Assembly: GCA_964540105.1 (NCBI GenBank)
Contig: CAZILL010000002.1
Location: 434,001-498,000 of the forward strand
Length of the DNA stretch: 64,000 nt
Reading direction: 5' to 3'
Source of the DNA: DATKJY01 sp964540105
GTDB taxonomy: Bacteria; Zixibacteria; MSB-5A5; GN15; FEB-12
In this document: in pieces, positions 42,541 through 51,746 of the stretch
Layout of the letters: each line of letters begins with the position of its first letter
How positions within the stretch are numbered: position 1 is the first letter of the stretch
The notes under the pieces: model-generated
Seen by the model: the letters and a program-made list of their open reading frames with translations, nothing else
Told to the model about the DNA's origin: nothing
The model's database searches: none
Made by a program: the position numbers and the translations under genes

Positions 42541-42710
42541 GGATATTAGTAGGTATTCGATATTCTCCTTCGTTTGCTCCGCCTGCCCTTGCTTCAGCAA
42601 GGATCTTGATTCCTGTCGGCAAATAGGGATTGAACCCGACCGCTGAGCTCTTCATACTTATTCCGTTTCCGTTTGACACCCGAAACCCTGCCCTATATCT
42701 TCCCCTTCCT

Positions 42711-43727
42711 ATGGCTACCGCAAAGAGAGACACCTTGTCAGCCGTCCTCGACACCAATAGTCTGGCCGAATGCACGCGCCCCGTCCAGGCCGACCTCGAA
42801 GAGTTCGACCGAAAACTCAGCGACTACCTGCGTGGCGACTCCCCGCTCATAACCTCGATCGCACGCCATTTGCTGAAATCCAAAGGCAAACGGATTCGCC
42901 CGGCGTTCCTCTTCTTGTCTTCTCACGCTGCCGATAATTTCACCAAACATTCCGTCGACGCTTCCCTGTCCATCGAGCTGATTCATACCGCCACTCTGCT
43001 CCATGATGACGTCGTCGACGAATCCGAGCTTCGCCGCGGGCAGAAGACGGTCAACGCCCAGTGGACGAACCTGATTTCGGTGCTCATGGGGGATTATTTG
43101 TTCGCCAAGGCTTTCCGCGTCATGGTCGACACCGGCTCGATCGAGCTGATTCAGGCGATCTCGGCAGCCACCGAGCGGGTCTCGGTCGGTGAATTACGAC
43201 AGATTGAAGAGACTGGCAATTATTCCCTCTCGGAAGACGAATACTTGGCTATTATCGCCGACAAGACGGCGTCGCTGTTTGCGGTCTCCTGCGAAACCGG
43301 CCCTATTCTGAAAAAACGCGCCGCTAAAGATCGTCACCGTTTCGCCGCCTTTGGCGAAAAGATCGGGACGGCCTTTCAGATCGCCGATGACCTGCTGGAC
43401 TTTGTGGGGGACTCCGACCTCACCGGCAAAGAACCCGGCAACGATGTCCTCAACGGGAAGGTGACCCTGCCGCTCATCTACGCCCTCAAGAAAGTTAGTC
43501 CGAAAGTCAGCCGGGAGATAATCGGCCAGCTTCGGGAGGAAGTCACGCCGGATTCGTTCGCAAAGGTCTACAGCTTTGTTGAAGAGAACGGGGGACTGGA
43601 GTATGCGCAGCGCCGAGCCGACGAACTTTGCAGCCACGGCCTTGAATCGATTCGACCGCTCGGGGAATCGGTCTACTATAATTCGCTGGTCGAGATGGTT
43701 CAGTTCACATCCGCACGAGTCTCCTGA
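42711..43727 (+). CDS. All-trans polyprenyl diphosphate synthase
   Basis: 338-residue trans-prenyltransferase of the IspB/HepT type that extends farnesyl or geranyl diphosphate to a quinone side chain. Two aspartate-rich motifs are complete: LLHDDVVDES (first) and FQIADDLLDFVGD (second), with GKRIRPAF earlier. Small residues before the first motif fit a long-chain product, but length cannot be set. The ATG at 42711 is used; in-frame sequence back to 42630 is non-conserved and rich in Phe/Pro. No clear ribosome site precedes it. Confidence 0.92.
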   Translation: MATAKRDTLSAVLDTNSLAECTRPVQADLEEFDRKLSDYLRGDSPLITSIARHLLKSKGKRIRPAFLFLSSHAADNFTKHSVDASLSIELIHTATLLHDDVVDESELRRGQKTVNAQWTNLISVLMGDYLFAKAFRVMVDTGSIELIQAISAATERVSVGELRQIEETGNYSLSEDEYLAIIADKTASLFAVSCETGPILKKRAAKDRHRFAAFGEKIGTAFQIADDLLDFVGDSDLTGKEPGNDVLNGKVTLPLIYALKKVSPKVSREIIGQLREEVTPDSFAKVYSFVEENGGLEYAQRRADELCSHGLESIRPLGESVYYNSLVEMVQFTSARVS

Positions 43728-43818
43728 GCATTATCAGGATGACTTTCCTTTGGATTTGTCCCAATATCCGGTATTATCACCCTAAACCAGCCGTCCGAAC
43801 GGCGGTATAAGGTGCATC

Positions 43819-45990
43819 ATGTTCGGTCTCACGCACGTTAGTGTCGACTTTCTCACGCATTGGCCGCTGCTGGTTTCGCTTGCGCTGATTCTTCTGCTGA
43901 GTCTGGCCGCCTATCTTTATTATCGCACCAATCCGCCTCTGCCGCTTCCAATACGGATTGTTCTTGTCGTTCTGAGAGTCATCGCTATCCTCGCTCTCGC
44001 GGCGGCGCTTCTGGAACCGGTTATCAGCTACAGTCGTGAATTCACGCGCCCTCGGCGGATGGCGCTGCTTCTGGATCGTTCCGCCAGCATGGAGCGCGTT
44101 GAGTCTGGCAAATCCCGGCAGGCCAGACTGGATTCCCTTCTCTCCGACGCCGAGTTTGCGCAGCTGTCTAAGTCGGTTTCCATTGAGCCCTGGTATTTCG
44201 GCGATAATCTGGTCGCATCAGCAGGTGACGTGAAACGGGACCGAACCGCTCTGGGGGATGCGCTCGACCAATTGAAGTCGCGTAGTATGTCGTCGCCAGC
44301 CGATCTTTGGCTTCTGTTCTCCGACGGTCGCTCCAATTCCGGACACGCACCGTCAGAAGCTGCCACCGGTATTTCCGTTCCGGTCATGGCGGTGAATATC
44401 GCGTCGGATCTCGGCAGTTTTGATGTCGCGCTTGAGAATGTCGATTACAACCCGGTTCTCTTCGTCGGTCAGCAAACCGAAATCAAGGTCAAGATCAATT
44501 GGCGAAATGCCGTCGGTAAGTCGCTCAAGGCGCAGCTCCTGAAAGGAGAACGCGCCCTTTCTGAGGCGACCCTCAATGTCTCGGAAGCCGCCGGCAAGGG
44601 GGAGATGACTCTTAAGTACACTCCGGCAGAACCCGGACAGGAACTTCTGCAGGTTTCATTGCCGCCGGTTGAGAGTGAAGAGACCAATGCCAACAATGTT
44701 CGCACGCTGTCTCTCAAAGTGCTCAAGAGTCGGCTCTCGGTGTTGCTGGTAGCACAGCGACCGGACTACGAAGTCGGCTTTCTACGCCGAACGCTCGTGC
44801 AATCAAACAAATACGATGTCGATCTGAAAGTCACCGGCCCTAAAGCCGGCAATCTGGCGGGCCGATTTCCCGCGAATCAGACCGAGCTGAATCGCTACGA
44901 TCTGGTCATTCTTTATGATCCCGACCCACGGGAGTACGAATCAAAGCAACCGCTGTTGAAATCCTACCTCTCCGAGAAAGGGGGAGCAGTCTGGGTTCTC
45001 TATGGCGAGCAATTCGCCGCGCGAGGACCGGTCGAGACATTCAATAAGCTGCTGCCGTTTTATCAATTATCACCGACCCGAGTCGAGTATGCCGAGTTCC
45101 GCGGCGAGCCTTCTGAGGCGAATCTGTTTCACCCGGCCGTAAGGATTGCCGACGATCGGGGCGCTATTCGTGATGCCTGGGGGAAGCTCCCTCCCTTTCA
45201 GTCCCTCGTACGATGCACCGCTATCGATCCGCAGGCAGTGCTGCTCGCCACGATGGCTGATCCCAACCCTAACAGTCCGCGGGTACCGATCCTCGGATTC
45301 AAGCGGTTCGGCCCGGGGAAATTGTTCGCGAGCGCCGCGCTTCCGTTCTGGACCTGGGGCTTCGCCGACATCGGTGCGAGCGGTTCGGGAGCCAATTACC
45401 CGAAATTTCTCGATGGGGTTTCCCGATGGCTGACCACCAAAGACGACTTTGATCCGGTACGAATCATGCCGGAAAAGGAGATCTTTACGCGCGGGGAACC
45501 TGTGCGGTTTGACGGACTCGCTTATGATCAGGGATATCGCCCGATCACGGCGGTCACTGGGTTGGTTAGGTTGACTCAAGCCGACGGAGCATCTCCGATC
45601 GAAGCTGATCTGGTCGAGCAGGGGGAAGGGAAATACCAGGCGACTTTCGATCAAGTTACTCCGGGAACGTATCGCTATGCAGCCACCATGTCCAAGGATG
45701 GTTCCGAGCTGAAGAGAAACGAGGGGAATATTGTGGTCGAGAAGTTTTCGCTCGAAGAGTTCGATCAGAGTGGCGATCCGGCCACGCTGATGGCTGTCGC
45801 CCGCCTAAGCGGCGGATCATTCTACGGCTACAAGCAGTTTGCGTCGGCGCTAGCTGCGATTGACCGCAAGCCGATCAATGAGGCTGTCAAGGGGGAGCTT
45901 GTTTTGTGGAACAAAGTTTGGCTGTTGCTCTTCTTTATTGGAGCGCTGTCCCTCGAATGGGGACTGCGAAAGTTCAATCAGCTAATCTGA
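43819..45990 (+). CDS. Membrane-anchored VWA-domain protein
   Basis: 723 residues. Two N-terminal helices (VSLALILLLSLAAYLYY, then IVLVVLRVIAILALAAALL) precede a von Willebrand A domain with the metal motif LLDRSASM near residue 88. Then follow Ig-like segments and a glutamine-amidotransferase-like region (PDYEVGFLRRTLVQS), and a last helix near 700 (WLLLFFIGALSLEWGL). This is the layout of the BatA/BatB-like and YegA-type large proteins found with MoxR chaperones, but no MoxR gene is nearby. Likely a periplasmic protein-binding platform. Confidence 0.8.
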   Translation: MFGLTHVSVDFLTHWPLLVSLALILLLSLAAYLYYRTNPPLPLPIRIVLVVLRVIAILALAAALLEPVISYSREFTRPRRMALLLDRSASMERVESGKSRQARLDSLLSDAEFAQLSKSVSIEPWYFGDNLVASAGDVKRDRTALGDALDQLKSRSMSSPADLWLLFSDGRSNSGHAPSEAATGISVPVMAVNIASDLGSFDVALENVDYNPVLFVGQQTEIKVKINWRNAVGKSLKAQLLKGERALSEATLNVSEAAGKGEMTLKYTPAEPGQELLQVSLPPVESEETNANNVRTLSLKVLKSRLSVLLVAQRPDYEVGFLRRTLVQSNKYDVDLKVTGPKAGNLAGRFPANQTELNRYDLVILYDPDPREYESKQPLLKSYLSEKGGAVWVLYGEQFAARGPVETFNKLLPFYQLSPTRVEYAEFRGEPSEANLFHPAVRIADDRGAIRDAWGKLPPFQSLVRCTAIDPQAVLLATMADPNPNSPRVPILGFKRFGPGKLFASAALPFWTWGFADIGASGSGANYPKFLDGVSRWLTTKDDFDPVRIMPEKEIFTRGEPVRFDGLAYDQGYRPITAVTGLVRLTQADGASPIEADLVEQGEGKYQATFDQVTPGTYRYAATMSKDGSELKRNEGNIVVEKFSLEEFDQSGDPATLMAVARLSGGSFYGYKQFASALAAIDRKPINEAVKGELVLWNKVWLLLFFIGALSLEWGLRKFNQLI

Positions 45991-46320
45991 AGGGAGCGCC
46001 GTCTTCTTGTACGCTTCGCTAACCGAGCGCAGATCGATCTTTTCGGCCAGCGCGATCTTCTCCTCGCACAGGCTATCGGCAAGCTTCTTGATTCGCTCGG
46101 CGCACTTCATGATCTGTCGCAGTTGGTGGATCTGGTCCTCGTCCATGTGCTGAGGATCAGAAAGCAGAAACTCCCCGTACCCGAGTATTCCCGCCAGTGG
46201 ATTGTTAATATCGTGGTTGAGCGCAAGGCAGTGGCCGATGTATGGCCTCAACGCGCGCCACAACTGCAGCTCCTGCATCTCTTCCACGCTTGGCATCGAT
46301 TGCTTGATCGTTTCAACCAT
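45982..46320 (-). CDS. Stand-alone histidine-kinase dimerisation (HisKA) domain protein
   Basis: 112 residues from ATG 46320, with GGGAG 8 bases upstream. The centre is an H-box, LNHDINNPLAGILGYGEFL, with His36 followed by the usual D-I-x-N-P-L, then a second helix (IHQLRQIMKCAERIKKLADSL) to complete a four-helix-bundle dimer. No catalytic ATPase domain follows, so it cannot phosphorylate itself. It could be a phosphotransfer protein or a competitor for a kinase. Its 3' end overlaps the convergent VWA gene by 9 bases. Confidence 0.78.
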   Translation of the reverse strand: MVETIKQSMPSVEEMQELQLWRALRPYIGHCLALNHDINNPLAGILGYGEFLLSDPQHMDEDQIHQLRQIMKCAERIKKLADSLCEEKIALAEKIDLRSVSEAYKKTALPSD

Positions 46321-46478
46321 ATTGTTCACTCCCCCCGAAGTTCATGCCCTATGATGCTACTATCGGCGGAAAGGTTACTTTCCTTCATCGCCGCCGAATC
46401 CGAGCTCCGATCGAGATTCTTCTTCCCTCGGTGGGGGGTTCCCCCTATATTCGACTCGAATCCAAAGGGAGTAGGACG

Positions 46479-47618
46479 ATGAAGATTGCAGTTATCGGCG
46501 CGGGATTGATGGGTCGCGGAGCCCTCTATGATCTCGTCCAGGTCGAAGGAATAAAGCAGGTCGGTATCTACGATATCGACGCCAAGCTGGCTCAGGAAAT
46601 AGGAAATCGGTTCGGCAATGGCCTGGCTGTTTCAGGGGGACTGGATGCAGGCGACGAAGAGCGCTGCGCCCAGGTTCTCAAAGGGTACGATGCGGCTGTT
46701 TCCTGCGTTACGTACAAATATAATCTGGGGTTGACTCGGGCGGCGATAGCATCCGGTTGTCATTTTGTGGATTTGGGGGGAAACAACGACGTTGTTCGCG
46801 GACAGCTCGAAATGAACGTTGAAGCTGAAAGAGCTGGTGTCATCATCGTACCTGACTGCGGGCTTGCCCCCGGGATGGTTTCGATTCTCGTCGCCGATGG
46901 CATCACGAAATTCGACACGGTCCAGACAGTCAAAATCCGTGTTGGCGGGCTCCCTCAATCCCCACGGCCGCCCCTGAACTACCAGATGGTTTTCAGCGCC
47001 GAGGGATTGATTAACGAATACTGGGAACCTTGTGTGATTCTCGAGGACGGCAAGAAGAAGACGGTCAATCCCATGACCGGCGTGGAGCTGCTGAGCTTTG
47101 ACGGCATCGGGAAATTGGAGGCGTTCTATACATCGGGCGGGACCTCGACTCTGCCAGACACCTACGAGGGGAAAGTCGATTTCCTCGATTACAAGACCAT
47201 CCGCTATCCGGGGCACTGTCAGCTTTTCAAGGCGATGCTCGAAATCGGACTCGCGTCAAGGCAGCCGGTTCGTTTGGGGGATTTGAGCGTTGAGCCGCGT
47301 TCGGTCTTCAAAGCGGTTCTCGATCGATCGCTCAGCTTCGGCCAGCCGGACCTAGTTTTAGTACGCGTTTTGCTTGAAGGGGAGAAAGACGGAAAGCTCA
47401 GGACGGTTGTCTACGAAATCGTTGATCGTCAGGACTCAAAGACCGGTTTGACCGCGATGATGCGAACGACCGCTTTTCCCGCCGCTATTATCGCGTCGAT
47501 GGCGGCCGCGGGGCAGATCAGCGTGCGTGGTGTCAAGCCGCAGGAGGTGGCCGTCAATCCAACGGCTTTTCTGGCTCAACTGAAGAAGCGCGCGATTCAC
47601 GTATCAATTAAGGAATAG
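46479..47618 (+). CDS. Saccharopine dehydrogenase-family oxidoreductase
   Basis: 379-residue NAD(P)-dependent enzyme. An N-terminal Rossmann fold (MKIAVIGAGLMGRGALYDL) is followed by the conserved DLGGNNDVVRGQL and VPDCGLAPGM turns and a C-terminal domain. The layout is close to lysine 6-dehydrogenase and related members that oxidise the side-chain amine of lysine or similar amino acids. Substrate uncertain. GGGAG precedes the ATG at 46479; a longer reading from 46344 is not conserved. Confidence 0.84.
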   Translation: MKIAVIGAGLMGRGALYDLVQVEGIKQVGIYDIDAKLAQEIGNRFGNGLAVSGGLDAGDEERCAQVLKGYDAAVSCVTYKYNLGLTRAAIASGCHFVDLGGNNDVVRGQLEMNVEAERAGVIIVPDCGLAPGMVSILVADGITKFDTVQTVKIRVGGLPQSPRPPLNYQMVFSAEGLINEYWEPCVILEDGKKKTVNPMTGVELLSFDGIGKLEAFYTSGGTSTLPDTYEGKVDFLDYKTIRYPGHCQLFKAMLEIGLASRQPVRLGDLSVEPRSVFKAVLDRSLSFGQPDLVLVRVLLEGEKDGKLRTVVYEIVDRQDSKTGLTAMMRTTAFPAAIIASMAAAGQISVRGVKPQEVAVNPTAFLAQLKKRAIHVSIKE

Positions 47619-47651
47619 CGGCGCGGCAGAGCGTTTCGCGGGGAGCGCATC

Positions 47652-48386
47652 TCACCAAACATTAGCCGGAAGAATCACTTCGATCTTGGCCGTCCGATTC
47701 GGATAGACCGTGATCGGCACAGTAACTGTGTCGGAATCAGGAAGGTAGATCAGCTTCAGTTCGTGCACGCCGATCGGGACTCCGGTAAACGAGAAAAGGC
47801 CATGCCCGGTAGGCATTGTGTCAGCGATGGTCGTGCCTCCCGTTCCGTTCGGATAACTCAACCGCACGCGCAGAGAATCCTTGTAGACCGCGCCGGGAAT
47901 ATGCTGATTTGCGTCGAGAACGACCCCTTGAACCAGGTTCGACAGCAACACTGCGGAACTGGCTGAGAACAGTTTGTCAATGCTGCTCCCTGAACCGGTT
48001 GATCTGAGTGTTGTCCCGGCGTAGGTGTACGGTACACCCCAGGCGTCGTTCTTGAAGTCGGTGCTGCCGAACCCCCGCTCGATATATGGTCCTTTCCAAG
48101 TGCTGTAGCTCCCCGGATTCTGAGTGAGGGCGTCAAGACTTGCCGGCAGGCTGCCAACATCTCCCACATAACCAAAGTCAGAGCGGCTTCCTTTTCCATA
48201 GGTTTCCGGATTACCGACAATTGCCCGGGCCAGCTCGTCCAACTCCCGCTTGGTTTGCTCGTATCTGGCGGTCTCCATCCCAACCGAGACTTTCTGTGTT
48301 GCGACCGACGCCAGAACGCCAAGGATGATAATGATCACGATCACTTCCACGAGCGTGAATCCGAACGGTCGGCTCAATCGTCGCAT
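47652..48386 (-). CDS. Large prepilin-like protein, pseudopilin D (last of four)
   Basis: 244 residues. A short basic leader (MRRLSRPFG) precedes the prepilin peptidase site and helix FTLVEVIVIIIILGVLASVA. The conserved core reads RSDFGYVGDVGSLP, NPGSYSTWKGPYIERGF and DAWGVPYTY, as in the other three proteins and loosely as in GspG. The C-terminal 90 residues form a carboxypeptidase-regulatory-like beta-sandwich (PNGTGGTTIADTMPTGHG, FTGVPIGVHELKLIYLPD). Its ATG lies 13 bases inside the preceding gene. It is the shortest of the four together with gene A. Confidence 0.85.
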   Translation of the reverse strand: MRRLSRPFGFTLVEVIVIIIILGVLASVATQKVSVGMETARYEQTKRELDELARAIVGNPETYGKGSRSDFGYVGDVGSLPASLDALTQNPGSYSTWKGPYIERGFGSTDFKNDAWGVPYTYAGTTLRSTGSGSSIDKLFSASSAVLLSNLVQGVVLDANQHIPGAVYKDSLRVRLSYPNGTGGTTIADTMPTGHGLFSFTGVPIGVHELKLIYLPDSDTVTVPITVYPNRTAKIEVILPANVW

Positions 48387-49573
48387 ACGGGAAATGCCTC
48401 CGTAAATGTCGAGCCATCGGAAAAGAGCGCCGTGGCCAGAACCGCCGACATCGATCTCTTGTTTCCCCCGCCCGTGGTGTTGTTCTTCCTGAAGTCTTCC
48501 ACCATGATCTGGACGTTCTGTCCAGCGGAAAGGGTTTGGCTCGAGGAGAACGTGTAGACTGTCCCGGAAACACCTCGCGGGGAGCCATTCAGGTTGAACA
48601 CGAGCGTGTTATTCCAGTAGATTCTCGCATAGTACGCTGTCGGCGACGGCCAGCTCAGACTCATGCTGGTAATTGTCAAGGGTGAGCCGGAGCTGTTTTG
48701 AATCCAGAAGCGGAGATTATTGCAGTCATCGTGACCGCTGCTGTTGACGACCGAATCAGAGTTTGCCACAAGAATAATGCCAGTACCGCCTCCTCCTGCA
48801 GCCGGATGGAAAACGTCGGAGGTAAAGTTATAACTGACATACCCCGATGCCGCCGGTATGACTGATACGAACCGCTTGAGAGTGTCCGCCGTGACCGAGC
48901 AGATCACCTGTATATCCTGATTGCCGATCGGGATGGAGTCGAACGTGAAATATCCACCGGCGTCCGGTCTTGTCGTTTTCACCAGCGTTCCACCTGAACC
49001 GTTGGGAATCGTCACGCGGACCGTAATCGAGTCCTTGTAGATTGTACCGGGGGGGGATCCATCGATATCCCTGACATTTCCGGAAAGACGATTGTACACG
49101 AGGGCCGTGCGCGACGGTCCCAGCTGCCGCACAATTGAGGTTCCGGAGCCGGTCGATGTGATTCTGCAATTGGCAGCGTCATAGGTGTAGGTTACACCCC
49201 ATGCGTCCTGCTTATAGTCGCTGGCCATTTGTGTGAAGCGACTGGCGATGTACGGCCCTTTCCATGTCGTGTAACTTCCGGGATTAGTCACCAGTCCGTC
49301 CAGGTTCGCCGGCATGGTCCCGACGTCGCCAACATAGCCGAAATCAGATCGCACGCCGTTGTTCTGGACCTCAGGATTGCCGACAATGGCGTTTGCCAAG
49401 GCATCCATTTCTGCCTTGGTCTCTTCTGTTCGCACCGTATCTGTGATCGGCTTGCCCCACTGAAGCGCGGTGGTGATCAGAATCCCCACGATCACCATGG
49501 CGATAATGACTTCCACGAGCGTGAATCCGCGGCGGTATCTGATCGGCTCTTTCTCGGTGAAGACTGTATTCAT
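48374..49573 (-). CDS. Large prepilin-like protein, pseudopilin C, with extra C-terminal domain
   Basis: 399 residues. The leader EPIRYRRG precedes FTLVEVIIAMVIVGILI. The GspG-like core (RSDFGYVGDVGTMP, NPGSYTTWKGPYIAS) is followed by the beta-sandwich PNGSGGTLVKTTRPDAGGYF with FDSIPIG. An additional domain of about 145 residues after a glycine linker (AAGGGGTG) includes HDDCNNLRFWIQNSS and ends EAFPVCDD. Start at ATG 49573 with GGAAGGG upstream. The extra domain resembles a jelly-roll binding module and would sit at the fibre tip if this is a minor pseudopilin. Confidence 0.83.
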   Translation of the reverse strand: MNTVFTEKEPIRYRRGFTLVEVIIAMVIVGILITTALQWGKPITDTVRTEETKAEMDALANAIVGNPEVQNNGVRSDFGYVGDVGTMPANLDGLVTNPGSYTTWKGPYIASRFTQMASDYKQDAWGVTYTYDAANCRITSTGSGTSIVRQLGPSRTALVYNRLSGNVRDIDGSPPGTIYKDSITVRVTIPNGSGGTLVKTTRPDAGGYFTFDSIPIGNQDIQVICSVTADTLKRFVSVIPAASGYVSYNFTSDVFHPAAGGGGTGIILVANSDSVVNSSGHDDCNNLRFWIQNSSGSPLTITSMSLSWPSPTAYYARIYWNNTLVFNLNGSPRGVSGTVYTFSSSQTLSAGQNVQIMVEDFRKNNTTGGGNKRSMSAVLATALFSDGSTFTEAFPVCDD

Positions 49574-49589
49574 AACCCTTCCACCCAAG

Positions 49590-50828
49590 TCAGTATTGAA
49601 CTACTACCCAAACCTGCGTACAGTAGGCAGGCCAGGTTCCGTTTTGGCCTCGAATGCGAACGCCGGCCTGCAACGAACTGATGTCTGACCATGTCCAGGC
49701 CGATCCGGTCGACGGATTCGTTGTCCATTCTTGAGTGTAGTCCACATAGCTGTTGGTAAGAGTCTGCTCGGTTCCATCGTATTCAGCGCCGCCGATGTAA
49801 ATAGCTGCCTTTACGTCTCCCTGGTTGTTCGTGCGTCGGGAGCGGCAGTAGACCGTAATTTTCGAGATTGCGCATGACGAAGATGATGGATTCTCCATCG
49901 CGTACACATCGGTCTTGTAGCTATTATCAGCGCAGACCACGCGCGTCGCGTCCTCATCGGCCGTTGCTTCCGAGACACATTGCCAGCGTGACGCGCAGCC
50001 GCTGGATGTCAGGTTATTGACCGATCCCGATCCACTGGGGCGAATTGTAACAGTGCTCGAGCCGCAATTCGACGAAAAGCAGGCTGCGGAGAACTTGAAG
50101 AGCGGCTCCGGATCACTCTGGTTACGAGGCAGAACCGTATAGTATTGGCGCAGAGTGTCGCTGGTTGGACGATAAATAGCCCTCAGGAACCTCTGGCCAG
50201 CCGGAATGGAATCCAGAATGAAGTTCCCGGAAGCATCCGGGTGATAGAGCTTCGTGATGATCCCCGAGCCGCCTGCCGGCAGATCGACCAGAATATCGAC
50301 CGAATCTTTCTTGATCGCCCCGGGCAGGGAGTCATTCTTATCTTTTACCAGACCCTCGACGGTATTGAGCAGATAGTCGGAGCTGGCGTCGGCAAACTTC
50401 TTGACTATGGCCGTTCCGCCGCCCGATGACGTGATGGTCAGGCCGCCCGTGTACGTGTACGCCGCGCCCCACTCGTCGAGACGATACGAGACTGTATCTT
50501 GACTATGATCCGGCACGATGTACGGCCCCGCCCAGGTTGGTAACCCACCCGGGTTTGTGTACAGTGCATTCAGATTGCTCGGAAACGCGCCGACATCCCC
50601 AATATAGCCAAAATCGGAGCGGCGCCCATCTTGAAGCTCATGGGGATTTCCCACGATCGCGTTCGACAATTGCTCCAACTCCCGTTCTGTCCGAACTCGA
50701 CGTACGTCGGTCACTACGGCGGTCATTGACTGCATCGCGACCCCGACCATGACGCCGATGATCACGATCAGCGCGCACAATTCGATGAGGCCGAATCCGG
50801 CCTCAGCTCGACGGTCCCCCTTCGCCAT
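49590..50828 (-). CDS. Large prepilin-like protein, pseudopilin B, with Cys-rich C-terminal domain
   Basis: 412 residues. The leader MAKGDRRAEAG precedes FGLIELCALIVIIGVMVGVA (Gly for Thr, Glu kept at mature +5). The core has RSDFGYIGDVGAFP, NPGGLPTWAGPYI and DEWGAAYTY. After the beta-sandwich domain (DASGNFILDSIPAG) a domain of about 145 residues begins with CFSSNCGSS. It holds several Cys and ends in an AYCTQVWVVVQY strand, suggesting disulfides in an exported jelly-roll. ATG 50828 overlaps the stop of gene A (TGATG). Two in-frame codons earlier is a GTG. Confidence 0.83.
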   Translation of the reverse strand: MAKGDRRAEAGFGLIELCALIVIIGVMVGVAMQSMTAVVTDVRRVRTERELEQLSNAIVGNPHELQDGRRSDFGYIGDVGAFPSNLNALYTNPGGLPTWAGPYIVPDHSQDTVSYRLDEWGAAYTYTGGLTITSSGGGTAIVKKFADASSDYLLNTVEGLVKDKNDSLPGAIKKDSVDILVDLPAGGSGIITKLYHPDASGNFILDSIPAGQRFLRAIYRPTSDTLRQYYTVLPRNQSDPEPLFKFSAACFSSNCGSSTVTIRPSGSGSVNNLTSSGCASRWQCVSEATADEDATRVVCADNSYKTDVYAMENPSSSSCAISKITVYCRSRRTNNQGDVKAAIYIGGAEYDGTEQTLTNSYVDYTQEWTTNPSTGSAWTWSDISSLQAGVRIRGQNGTWPAYCTQVWVVVQY

Positions 50829-51577
50829 CACCACACCTTCCGATACAGAGCGATTTTGGTCAGCACGGTACTCCCTGGGTTCACGCGCACTTCACTTCGC
50901 AAGGTGTCGTTGTACGGCATGTAGACGACCATCAAAGGATGAGCCCCAATAGGAATCGAATCGAACTGAGCCAGGCCGTCTTTAGCAGGGTATCGTAGTC
51001 TTGTCGTCGTTGAGCCGGATCCATTGGGCAGTGTCAGCAGAATCTTCGTCGAGTCCTTGTATACCGACCCCGGTGGAGTGTCGGCGTTATCGACCACTGT
51101 CACGATGACGGGGTTGTAGAGCAGATCGCTTAGCCGAGCAGCCACGTTTCGGCTGATGTTCGATCCTGAGCCGGTTGACGTTATGGTGACGCCGCTCGAT
51201 GCGTAGGCGAGGGACGCTCCCCAGCTATCTATAGTGACATATGGGCTTGAGCCATCGGTGGAAAAGTCGTCGCGATAGTAGGGCCCTTTCCAGGTTGTCC
51301 ATCCCCCCGGGTTAGTTACCAGCGCTCCGAGCGAAGTCGGCATCGCGCCATTATCGCCCACAAAACCGTAGCTGCTTCGTGACCCGCCACTCAGGAGATC
51401 AGGGTTGCCGGCGATCCCCCACGATAACTTCTCCAGTTTCTGCTTGGTCTCCTCAACTCGGGCTACGGTTGTCGATGACTTCAGCGATTTCAGCGCAATG
51501 GTCGCCATGATGCTGATGATTATTACGACCACCAGCAGTTCAACCAACGTGTACCCTTCTCTTGATTTCCTTATCAT
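50828..51577 (-). CDS. Large prepilin-like protein, pseudopilin A (first of four)
   Basis: 249 residues. The leader MIRKSREG precedes YTLVELLVVVIIISIMATIA with Glu at +5. The core has RSSYGFVGDNGAMP, NPGGWTTWKGPYY and SITIDSWGAS-like VTIDSWGASLAY. Then comes the beta-sandwich PNGSGSTTTRLRYPAKDG with FDSIPIGAHPLMVVYMP, ending RKVW. It is the first gene of the operon; no ribosome site is clear at ATG 51577 or the GTG before it. No ATPase, secretin, platform or prepilin peptidase gene is in the window. Confidence 0.85.
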   Translation of the reverse strand: MIRKSREGYTLVELLVVVIIISIMATIALKSLKSSTTVARVEETKQKLEKLSWGIAGNPDLLSGGSRSSYGFVGDNGAMPTSLGALVTNPGGWTTWKGPYYRDDFSTDGSSPYVTIDSWGASLAYASSGVTITSTGSGSNISRNVAARLSDLLYNPVIVTVVDNADTPPGSVYKDSTKILLTLPNGSGSTTTRLRYPAKDGLAQFDSIPIGAHPLMVVYMPYNDTLRSEVRVNPGSTVLTKIALYRKVW

Positions 51578-51746
51578 CACTATGTGCCGACGAGATTTGG
51601 AACTACCGTTCTACCTGCTCTATATCGGCAGAAGATCATCGGGCAATAGTTAATTACTGTGATGAAAAGAGGGGGAGAGGGCGGCGCAAGTGATTCGCTG
51701 CCAAATGGTTATGAGAGAACAAGGTTCTTCTGGAGAGAGCCGTTAA

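Noticed and set aside
42610..42650. tRNA T-arm-like string on the minus strand (GGTTCAATCCC)
   Set aside because: No acceptor, D or anticodon arms can be paired around it, and the stem itself pairs only 3 bases.
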